A stretch of 35,357 nt of DNA from Alphaproteobacteria bacterium (lineage in GTDB: Bacteria > Pseudomonadota > Alphaproteobacteria > Rhizobiales > Hyphomicrobiaceae): assembly GCA_018830445.1 (NCBI GenBank), contig JAHJSN010000179.1, positions 1-35,357 of the forward strand, written 5' to 3'. A program made the position numbers and the translations under genes. The notes beneath the pieces are model-generated. The model saw only the letters and a program-made list of their open reading frames with translations. It was not told the origin of the DNA and did no database searches. Numbering within the stretch: the first letter of the stretch is position 1; the number at the start of each line of letters is the position of its first letter. This document shows positions 25,787-33,111 of the stretch, one piece after another.

Positions 25787-26247
25787 TCGGCCGGGCTGTT
25801 CCTGAACGGGTCGGGTTGCAGGTTCGGCAACCGTAGCGGCCCTTGCCGGCCGGAACGCTGCAATTAGCGGTCACAGTGGCGGCTCTCGCGCACGTTGCGG
25901 GAGGCGCTGTTGTCTTTAAGTGTTTCGGGAATGCCGAAATCAACTTTTATTGTGCCCCTGTTCGGCCATTCCAACTCAGGTTAGAAGCGGCTTTGTGCTC
26001 GACAGGCCATGCTATCTGGCATATGGTATACCAGCTAACATGACGCGTTGCCCTTCCTTGCCGCCAATTCGGACTTCAGGGCGTCGGTGCCTCGTTTTCG
26101 CTGGTCGCTCTCGTCGCTCTGGTCGTTCGGCAGTTTGGCGAAATTCCAGTCGGATGGAGGCGGCGCATCGGGCGCAATAGGGCACTCAAAGCTGTGTTGG
26201 ACATCAGGGATGGAAATCCCGGAAGGCCCATAAAGGTAGATGCGGCG
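25787..26247. promoter_or_regulatory. Leader region of the ligase / formate dehydrogenase cluster
   Basis: This 461-base gap contains a nested hairpin after the XRE gene, with GTTGC-N7-GCAAC at about 25814-25830 inside GGCCGG/CCGGCC arms, and a small perfect hairpin TTTCGG-GAATG-CCGAAA (25923-25939). It also contains the 10-bp palindrome TGGTATACCA (26024-26033). A ribosome site AAAGGTAG precedes the ATG at 26248. No convincing gene lies inside. Confidence 0.5.
26024..26033. promoter_or_regulatory. TGGTATACCA palindrome, GntR/FadR-type operator candidate
   Basis: A perfect 10-bp palindrome 215 bases before the first gene of the ligase/formate dehydrogenase cluster, in the extended context CTGGCATATGGTATACCAG. 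Operators of the FadR/FCD branch of GntR regulators often take the form TGGTnnACCA. No GntR gene is in the window, so the assignment rests on the motif alone. Confidence 0.4.
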
Positions 26248-27432
26248 ATGCTGTTACACGAATTCCAGGCCAAGAAGCTGTTGCGGGGATTTGGGATCAG
26301 CGCCCCGATGGGACAGGTTGTTGCGAGCCCAACGGAAGCTCAAGAAGCCGCTGAACGGCTTGGTTGCCGGCGGTATGCCGTCAAGGGCCAGCTTCTCGTG
26401 AATGACAGGGCCGCACAAGATGCGATCCGTTACGCTTCGACACCGGCGGAGGTCGCGGAGCAGGCGCGCAAACTGATCGGGTCGAGTTATCAGATTGCCG
26501 GCGGGCAGATACCCGACCAGGTCATCCAACTGGTTCTCGTCGAAGAATTCGTCGAGGCGGCCCGTGAATTCTATGCAGCGGTTTCTTTGGACAGGGCGGC
26601 CGGGAAAGTCGTTCTCATGGCTTCAAGCCAGGGTGGGTCTGGCATCGAACAGCGGGTTAAAGCGGCACCTCAGGCCATTCACCGCTGCGAACTGAAGCTC
26701 GTGGGAATGAAGGCGGTCGGGGATTTTGCCGGTACCGCCGAGGCGGTGAGCCCGGAGCCGGGCCTTGTGATGGCACTGGCGGAAGTTTTCCGCAATCTGG
26801 CTGTGGCATTGGTGGCCAGCGATGCAATGCTCGTGGAAATAAATCCCCTGGTCGTGACTGCTGACAGCCAACTCGTGGCGCTTGACGCCAAGATGATCAT
26901 TGATGACAACGCTCTCTACCGCCGGCCGGAATTAGCGGCTCTCAGGATCGACAACGAGAGGCTGGAACGGGATCGCAACGAGCTTGAAGCTCAGCGTTAC
27001 CAGATGAACTTCCTCAGTCTCGATGGCGAAATCGGGGTGGCGGTCAACGGTGCGGGGCTTGCCCTTGCAACTCATGACCTGATCGTCGATTGTGGCGGGC
27101 GGCCCTCCAATTTCATGGATATCAGGACAACGGCGAAAAGCCTCGATATCGCGCACGGCTTCGAGATGCTGCTCGCCAATCCGAAAACAAGGGCGATCCT
27201 GGTCAACGTTCACGGCGGCGGGATGCAGCGTTGCGATACGATCGCGGAAGGGCTTGGCATCGCGTTGCGGCGACGGTCGAGGAAGCTTCCCATCGTGATC
27301 CGCATGGCCGGCAACAACGCGGACTTTGCACGGACTGTATTGAGGAATAACGGAGTTCAATTTTATCAAAGCGAGACAATGGAGCAGGCTGCGCGCCAGG
27401 TCGTCGAGCTTTGCAGGAAGGAGGCGGCGTAG
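26248..27432 (+). CDS. Divergent SucC-like ATP-grasp CoA ligase beta subunit
   Basis: Related to succinyl-CoA synthetase beta (SucC) and malate-CoA ligase beta (MtkA). The 394-aa protein keeps the start LHEFQAKKLL, K46, E106-like AREFY, the metal ligands N199 (VEINPLVV) and D213 (ALDAKMIIDDNAL), and the C-terminal flavodoxin-like domain. Two catalytic loops are altered: the glycine-rich GGRGKAGG nucleotide loop is replaced by residues 49-56 LLVNDRAA, and the phosphate-binding GGGA after FLDV is replaced by DIRTTA (291-296). It is thus probably not a normal housekeeping SucC. It may use another substrate or be inactive. ATG 26248 follows AAAGGTAG. Its TAG overlaps the GTG start of the next gene. 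Confidence 0.82.
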   Translation: MLLHEFQAKKLLRGFGISAPMGQVVASPTEAQEAAERLGCRRYAVKGQLLVNDRAAQDAIRYASTPAEVAEQARKLIGSSYQIAGGQIPDQVIQLVLVEEFVEAAREFYAAVSLDRAAGKVVLMASSQGGSGIEQRVKAAPQAIHRCELKLVGMKAVGDFAGTAEAVSPEPGLVMALAEVFRNLAVALVASDAMLVEINPLVVTADSQLVALDAKMIIDDNALYRRPELAALRIDNERLERDRNELEAQRYQMNFLSLDGEIGVAVNGAGLALATHDLIVDCGGRPSNFMDIRTTAKSLDIAHGFEMLLANPKTRAILVNVHGGGMQRCDTIAEGLGIALRRRSRKLPIVIRMAGNNADFARTVLRNNGVQFYQSETMEQAARQVVELCRKEAA

Positions 27433-28304
27433 TGTCGATCCTGATTACACCGGAAACAAAGGTGCTCTGTCAGGGGATGACAGGCCGCGCCGCGACATTC
27501 CATTGCGGACGGATGCAATCCTACGGTACGAATCTGGTGGCCGGCGTCACGCCCGGGAAAGGCGGCCAGCGGCATCTCGACGTGCCTGTGTTCAATAGCG
27601 TTTCGGAGGCGGTCGAAGCGACCGGTGCGGATGCGAGCATCGCCTTCGTGCCGCCAGCAAACGCTGCGGCGGCAATCATCGAGGCCATCGAGGCGGAATT
27701 GGGGTTGATTGTTTGCGTCACCGAGAGGGTTCCGGTGCTCGACATGGTAAGAGTGCGACAGGCCCTGGAAGGCTCGAAAACGGTGCTGATAGGTCCCAAT
27801 TCGCAAGGGCTGCTGGCGCCGGGAATCGGCCAACTCGGCGTTATGGCGACGGTCGACGCCAAGCCCGGACGGATTGGAATTGCATCGCGGTCGGCTTCGC
27901 TGACGAGCGAAATAGTGGCGCAGACGACTGCTGCGGGACTGGGGCAATCGACGACTGTCGGCGTCGGAGGCGATCCGGTGCATGGAATATCACTTGCCGA
28001 TTGCGTCTCGCTCTTTATCGATGATCCGGAAACGCACGGCATCATCATTGTCGGCGAGATCGGGGGATCGGAAGAAGAAGATGTCGCCGAACTCGTTCAG
28101 CGGATGCAGCCGCAAAAGCCTATCGTGGCCCTCATCGCCGGCCGTCATGCACCACCGGAGCGGCGGATGGGCCATGCCGGGGCTCTGGCGACCGGGGGAA
28201 CTGGTTCGGCGAAAGCAAAAATCGAGGCCTTACAGGCTGCCGGAGTCATCATAGCGCCGCACGCTGGAAGCATCGGAGAAACGATGCGCGCGGCGCTCAA
28301 CTGA
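27432..28304 (+). CDS. Divergent SucD-like CoA ligase alpha subunit
   Basis: Related to succinyl-CoA synthetase alpha (SucD) and MtkB; expected to bind CoA and carry the phosphorylated histidine. The 290-aa protein keeps the start SILITPETKVLCQGMTG, GVTPGKGG (38-45), GEIGGSEEE (208-216), and the active H248 in MGHAGA. Changes from the standard enzyme are GPNSQG with S124 in place of the conserved cysteine of GPNCPG, and SRSASLT for SRSGTLT. The start is GTG 27432 inside TAGTG, overlapping the stop of the beta gene by one base, with AGGAAGGAGG directly upstream, so translation is coupled. Ten bases separate it from fdhB. The substrate is unknown; malate or another C3-C4 acid is possible. Confidence 0.82.
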   Translation: MSILITPETKVLCQGMTGRAATFHCGRMQSYGTNLVAGVTPGKGGQRHLDVPVFNSVSEAVEATGADASIAFVPPANAAAAIIEAIEAELGLIVCVTERVPVLDMVRVRQALEGSKTVLIGPNSQGLLAPGIGQLGVMATVDAKPGRIGIASRSASLTSEIVAQTTAAGLGQSTTVGVGGDPVHGISLADCVSLFIDDPETHGIIIVGEIGGSEEEDVAELVQRMQPQKPIVALIAGRHAPPERRMGHAGALATGGTGSAKAKIEALQAAGVIIAPHAGSIGETMRAALN

Positions 28305-28314
28305 AGGGGCGATC

Positions 28315-30039
28315 ATGAGCAAGAAGAAATCCAACGGTGGCGGTGCGGGCCGTCCCGGTGGTAAGCGTGCGATCCATCCCGGCGCCGGCCGTCGCAAGGC
28401 CGTGCCGTTTCCAAAGGGGCGCGTGCTTGACCCAGCCGACGCGGAGTCGGTGCGCGCCTTGATTGGTCATGCGCCCTACGAGCGCGCCCTGCTCATCGAA
28501 TATCTGCACAAGATCCAGGACCAGGAAGGTTGCCTGCCAGCCGGGATGCTGCACGGCCTTGCCGAACTCATGAAGATCCCGATGGCAGAAGTCTACGAAG
28601 TGGCGACCTTCTATGCCCACTTCGACGTCGTTCCCGATGGCGCCGAGCGTCCGGCGAAGACCACGATCCGGGTTTGCGAGAGCCTTTCCTGTATGCTGGC
28701 GGGCGCGGAAGATCTGATTGCCGCGCTGCAATCCGACGACATGCCGGGCGTGCGCGTGGTCAGGGCGCCGTGTATCGGTTCGTGCCATACGGCGCCGGCC
28801 TGCCACGTCGGGCATCATCACGTCGATCATGCGACCCCAGGCAAGGTCAGGGAACTGGCGCTCGAGGGGCATGTCCATCAGGAAATGCCGGAATATCAGA
28901 CGCTCGGCGACTACATAGAAAACGGTGGATACAAGGTCCTCAAGGCCTGTCTGGCCGGCGAGAAGCCAGTCGACGACGTGATCGCTACCTTGTCGGACGG
29001 TGGACTTCGCGGTCTCGGCGGCGCAGGCTTTCCGACAGGACGCAAATGGACGTTCGTGCGGGCGGAAAAAGGTCCGCGCATGATGGCGGTCAACGGCGAT
29101 GAGGGCGAGCCGGGCACTTTCAAGGACCGCTACTACCTCGAAACGCGGCCGCATCAGTTCCTCGAAGGCATGCTGATCGCTGCCTGGGCCGTGGAAGCCA
29201 GGGAAGTCTTCGTCTACATGCGCGACGAATATCCCGCCGTGCTGAAGATCCTCTATGACGAGATCCCGAAGCTTGAAGCCGCCGGACTCATTCCGCACAC
29301 CAAGGTCAGCGTGCGCCGTGGAGCGGGTGCCTACATCTGCGGCGAAGAAAGCGCGATGATCGAGTCGATCGAGGGCAAGCGCGGGCTGCCGCGGCACCGT
29401 CCGCCATACGTGGCGCAGGTCGGCATCTTCAACCGCCCGACGCTCGTCAATAACGTCGAGACGCTGTACTGGATACCGCAGATCCTGGATAAGGGGGCGC
29501 AATGGTTCGCAACCCAGGGCAAGGGCGATGCCAAGGGCATGCGTTCCTATTCGGTTTCCGGCCGGGTCAAGAACCCAGGCGTCGCGCTGGTGCCCGCTGG
29601 CTCCAGCGTTCGCGAACTCATCGAACATTGCGGCGGCATGCTCAACGGTCACAAATTCAAGGGCTACCTGCCGGGCGGGGCCTCGGGCGGGATACTGCCC
29701 GAATCGATGGCCGACCTGCCGCTCGACTTCGGCCAGCTTGAGAAATACGGCTGCTTTGTCGGCAGCCACGCCGTTGTCATCCTGTCGGACAAGGACGATA
29801 TGAAAGAGGTCGCGCTGAACCTGATGCGCTTCTTCGAGGACGAGAGCTGCGGTCAGTGCACGCCTTGCCGTAACGGTACGGAGAAGGCGGTTCAACTCAT
29901 GTCGAAGGAGAGCTGGGACCAGCCGCTACTGAAGGATCTTGCGCAGGTGATGAGCGATGCTTCGATTTGCGGGTTGGGGCAAGCAGCGGCCAACCCGCTG
30001 ATGAGCGTGATAAAGTACTTCCCGAAGGATCTAGAATGA
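28315..30039 (+). CDS. fdhB: NAD-dependent formate dehydrogenase beta subunit (NuoE-NuoF fusion)
   Basis: The diaphorase subunit that passes electrons from formate to NAD+. The 574-aa protein matches the FDH1 beta length. After a basic 35-residue N-terminal stretch, the NuoE-like domain has a [2Fe-2S] site of C121, C126, C153 and C157. The NuoF-like domain has the FMN-binding region GLGGAGFPTGRKW (about 233-245), the NADH-binding GAGAYICGEESAMIESIEG (from about 337), and the [4Fe-4S] ligands C512, C515, C518 and C552. ATG 28315 follows GAAGGGG. It is tightly linked to the SucD-like gene upstream (10 bases) and separated from fdhA by 139 bases containing hairpins. Confidence 0.95.
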   Translation: MSKKKSNGGGAGRPGGKRAIHPGAGRRKAVPFPKGRVLDPADAESVRALIGHAPYERALLIEYLHKIQDQEGCLPAGMLHGLAELMKIPMAEVYEVATFYAHFDVVPDGAERPAKTTIRVCESLSCMLAGAEDLIAALQSDDMPGVRVVRAPCIGSCHTAPACHVGHHHVDHATPGKVRELALEGHVHQEMPEYQTLGDYIENGGYKVLKACLAGEKPVDDVIATLSDGGLRGLGGAGFPTGRKWTFVRAEKGPRMMAVNGDEGEPGTFKDRYYLETRPHQFLEGMLIAAWAVEAREVFVYMRDEYPAVLKILYDEIPKLEAAGLIPHTKVSVRRGAGAYICGEESAMIESIEGKRGLPRHRPPYVAQVGIFNRPTLVNNVETLYWIPQILDKGAQWFATQGKGDAKGMRSYSVSGRVKNPGVALVPAGSSVRELIEHCGGMLNGHKFKGYLPGGASGGILPESMADLPLDFGQLEKYGCFVGSHAVVILSDKDDMKEVALNLMRFFEDESCGQCTPCRNGTEKAVQLMSKESWDQPLLKDLAQVMSDASICGLGQAAANPLMSVIKYFPKDLE

Positions 30040-30178
30040 GCGATCCGCGGTCTGGCGGATAATTCAGGCGAGAAGAATAAAGGGCATCATGGTTCCCACC
30101 ACCGCGCGAGGCAATGTTGAGGCCTTAGCAGCGGTCACATGATGTCCTAGCAAAATTCGATCACAGCCGAGGCTTAGA
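30040..30178. other. Spacer between fdhB and fdhA with hairpins
   Basis: Contains ATCCGC-GGTCTG-GCGGAT (30043-30060) and a larger dyad, GGGCATCATG (30082-30091) with CATGATGTCC (30138-30147), which ends in CTAG (30147-30150). The left arm runs into GGTTCCC like the long hairpins at the window ends, so it may be a diverged member (element F). Its position could separate expression of the two subunits. Confidence 0.45.
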
Positions 30179-32965
30179 ATGACCGAGAAGATCACCTTTG
30201 AGCTCGATGGCCGGACAGTAGAAGCCGAAGCGGGCGAAACCATCTGGCAGGTGGCGAAGCGCGAAGGGGTCACGATCCCCCACCTATGCTGGCTGCCGCA
30301 ACCTGGCTATCGCGCCGACGGCAACTGCCGGGCCTGCATGGTCGAGGTCGAGGGCGAACGCGTGTTGACCGCCTCTTGCCAGCGCAAGTGCGCCAACGGG
30401 ATGAAGGTCAAGTCCGCCAGCGAACGGGCGAAGAAGTCCCGCGAAATGGTGTTCGAGCTGCTGATGGCGGATCAGCCTGAGCGGGAAACCAGCCACGATC
30501 CAAGATCGTCGTTCTGGAACTGGGTGGACGACATGGGTATTGCGGCTTCCAGCCGATACCCGAAGGCCGATCGTCCGGCTCCCGACACGACGCATGCGGC
30601 GATTGCGGTCAATCTGGACGCCTGCATCAATTGCGGCCTGTGCGTCAGGGCGTGCCGCGAAGTGCAGCACAACGACGTGATCGGCATGGCCTATCGCGGA
30701 CACGGAGCGCGTCCGGTGTTCGATTTCGATACCGGCATGGGACAGTCGACCTGCGTCGCCTGCGGGGAGTGCGTCCAGGCCTGCCCGACGGGTGCGCTGA
30801 TGGAAGCCAACCTGCTCGACGAAAAAGGAACACGGGTCCACTTCGAAGACAAGAGCATCGACACGCTTTGCCCCTATTGCGGTGTCGGCTGTCAGACGCG
30901 GGTGCACGTCAAGGACAACAAAATTCTCTATGTCGATGGGCGCGATGGACCGGCCAACGAGAACCGCCTGTGCGTCAAGGGGCGCTTCGGGTTCGATTAC
31001 ATCCACCATCCCGACCGCCTGACGAAGCCGCTCATCCGGCGTGAAGGCGTGGCCAAGGACGCCAACATGCAGCTTGAGCGAGCTGACATCGGCAAGGTGT
31101 TCCGCGAGGCGACCTGGGACGAAGCGCTCGATTTCGCCGCAGAAGGGCTGAAGAAGGTCTTCAAGAACGGCGGCGGTTCGGCACTTGCCGGGTTCGGTTC
31201 GGCGAAAGGATCGAACGAGGAAGCCTACCTGTTCCAGAAGCTGATCCGGCAGGGTTTCGGCACCAACAATGTCGACCACTGTACAAGGCTTTGCCACGCC
31301 TCCTCGGTTGCCGCGTTGATGGAGGGGCTCAATTCCGGGGCGGTCACGGCGCCGTTCATGGCGGCGGCCGACAGCGATTGCATGATCGTGATCGGCGCGC
31401 GGCCGAACCAGAACCACCCGGTTGCCGCAACATACATCAAGGACGCAGCGGCACGAGGCGCCAAGCTGATCGTCATGGACCCGCGCGGGCATGGCGGCGG
31501 CATGGGCCGCTACGCCACGCATATGCTGCAGTTCAAGCCTGGTACCGACGTGGCGCTGCTCAATGCCATGCTCAATGTGATCATCACCGAAGGCATGGTC
31601 GACATCCAGTATGTGCAGGCGCACACCGAAGGCTATGAGGCACTGAAAAAGCGCGTTGCGAGCTTCACGCCAGAGGCGATGGAGGCCATGTGCGGGATCC
31701 CGGCGAAGACGATCCGTGAGGTTGCGCGACTATATGCGCGTTCGGAACGCTCGCTGATCTTCTGGGGCATGGGCATCTCGCAGCACACGCACGGAACCGA
31801 TAACGCCCGCTGCCTGATTTCGCTGGCACTCGTGACAGGCCATATCGGTCGCGCCGGTTCGGGACTGCATCCGCTGCGCGGCCAGAATAACGTGCAGGGC
31901 GCTTCCGACGCCGGCCTCATCCCAATGGTCTATCCGGACTACATTTCCGTCGAAGATCCGGCGGTGCGGAAGAAGTTCGAGAAATTGTGGGGCCGTTCGC
32001 TCGATCCCAAGCGCGGGCTGACGGTGGTCGAGATCATGAAAGCGATTCTCGACGGTCAGATCCGCGGCATGTATGTGATGGGGGAAAACCCGGCGATGTC
32101 GGACCCCGACGCGCAGCACGCCCGTGAGGCGATTGCGAATCTCGAACACCTCGTAGTGCAGGACATCTTCATGACCGAGACCGCGTGGCATGCCGATGTG
32201 GTGCTGCCGGCTTCGGCGCACGCGGAGAAGTGGGGCACGTTCACCAACACGAACCGGCAGGTACAGCTGGCCCGTCCGGTCGTGTCACCGCCTGGAGAGG
32301 CTCGCCAGGACTGGCACCTGATCCAGGAACTGGCACAGCGCGTCGGGCTCGACTGGAAGTATTCGGAGGTCGGCGAGGTCTTTGCAGAAATGGCAAATGT
32401 CATGCCGTCGCTCGACAACATTTCCTGGGAACGGCTGTTGAAGGAGGGCGTCGTAACCTATCCTTGTGACGACCCCGGCAAGCCTGGCAACGAAATCATT
32501 TTCGCGAATTCGTTCCCGACGAAGTCCGGGCGCGCGAAAATCGTTCCTGCCGAACTGCTGTGGCCCGACGAGATGCCGGATGAAGACTATCCGCTGGTGT
32601 TGACCACGGGCCGGCTCCTCGAGCACTGGCATACCGGTTCGATGACGCGGCGGGCGACAAACCTCGATGCGCTGGAACCGGAGGCGATTGCGGCGATGCA
32701 TCCTGCACACCTGGCAAGAATCGGAGTGGTGCCCGGCGACTTTGTGCAGGTCAGCACCCGCCGCGGCTCGATCCGGTTGAAGGCCCGTGCCGAACGGGAC
32801 GTTCCCGAGGGGATGGTCTTCATTCCGTTCTGTTTCGCGGAAGCTTCCGCGAACATGCTGACCAACCCGAAGCTCGACCCGATGGGCAAGATCCCCGAGT
32901 TCAAGTATTGTGCGGCACGGGTGGAGAAAGCCGATGCGCCAAGCGCGATGGAGGCCGCCGAATAG
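30179..32965 (+). CDS. fdhA: NAD-dependent formate dehydrogenase alpha subunit (W/Mo bis-MGD)
   Basis: The catalytic subunit oxidising formate to CO2. The 928-aa layout is that of FDH1 alpha of Methylorubrum. The N-terminal [2Fe-2S] ferredoxin domain has C37, C50, C53 and C67. Two [4Fe-4S] sets follow, CINCGLCVRAC and CVACGECVQAC. The FDH [4Fe-4S] motif CPYCGVGC has its distal cysteine in ENRLCVKG. The active-site metal ligand is C372 in CTRLCHASS, so this is a cysteine, not selenocysteine, enzyme; the adjacent H373 is conserved. The molybdopterin-dinucleotide domain ends near FKYCAAR. FDH1-type enzymes commonly use tungsten, but the metal cannot be read from the sequence. Followed by aceK after 146 bases. 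Confidence 0.95.
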   Translation: MTEKITFELDGRTVEAEAGETIWQVAKREGVTIPHLCWLPQPGYRADGNCRACMVEVEGERVLTASCQRKCANGMKVKSASERAKKSREMVFELLMADQPERETSHDPRSSFWNWVDDMGIAASSRYPKADRPAPDTTHAAIAVNLDACINCGLCVRACREVQHNDVIGMAYRGHGARPVFDFDTGMGQSTCVACGECVQACPTGALMEANLLDEKGTRVHFEDKSIDTLCPYCGVGCQTRVHVKDNKILYVDGRDGPANENRLCVKGRFGFDYIHHPDRLTKPLIRREGVAKDANMQLERADIGKVFREATWDEALDFAAEGLKKVFKNGGGSALAGFGSAKGSNEEAYLFQKLIRQGFGTNNVDHCTRLCHASSVAALMEGLNSGAVTAPFMAAADSDCMIVIGARPNQNHPVAATYIKDAAARGAKLIVMDPRGHGGGMGRYATHMLQFKPGTDVALLNAMLNVIITEGMVDIQYVQAHTEGYEALKKRVASFTPEAMEAMCGIPAKTIREVARLYARSERSLIFWGMGISQHTHGTDNARCLISLALVTGHIGRAGSGLHPLRGQNNVQGASDAGLIPMVYPDYISVEDPAVRKKFEKLWGRSLDPKRGLTVVEIMKAILDGQIRGMYVMGENPAMSDPDAQHAREAIANLEHLVVQDIFMTETAWHADVVLPASAHAEKWGTFTNTNRQVQLARPVVSPPGEARQDWHLIQELAQRVGLDWKYSEVGEVFAEMANVMPSLDNISWERLLKEGVVTYPCDDPGKPGNEIIFANSFPTKSGRAKIVPAELLWPDEMPDEDYPLVLTTGRLLEHWHTGSMTRRATNLDALEPEAIAAMHPAHLARIGVVPGDFVQVSTRRGSIRLKARAERDVPEGMVFIPFCFAEASANMLTNPKLDPMGKIPEFKYCAARVEKADAPSAMEAAE

Positions 32966-33062
32966 GCAGCCGACCGGCGCAGCAATGCAGACTTCGGCAT
33001 CCTCCCGCTTCCGATCCGGGTCGGCGTCGGCCGTTGCGGTGGAAATCGGGGCAGGAGGTTTG

Positions 33063-33086
33063 TGCCGGCCGCCAAGGGGGCCGGCA
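33063..33086 (+). promoter_or_regulatory. Hairpin between fdhA and aceK
   Basis: TGCCGGCC (33063-33070) pairs with GGCCGGCA (33079-33086). It has no T-tract and lies just before the aceK ribosome site GAAAGGA (33096-33102). It may modulate read-through or protect the upstream message. Confidence 0.4.
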
Positions 33087-33111
33087 TCCAATTTCGAAAG
33101 GACGACGGATT

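Noticed and set aside
28297-29895. Long minus-strand open frame (532 codons) opposite fdhB
   Set aside because: It is the antisense of a gene with complete Fe-S, FMN and NAD motifs; the translation is low in recognisable motifs and typical of high-GC shadow frames.
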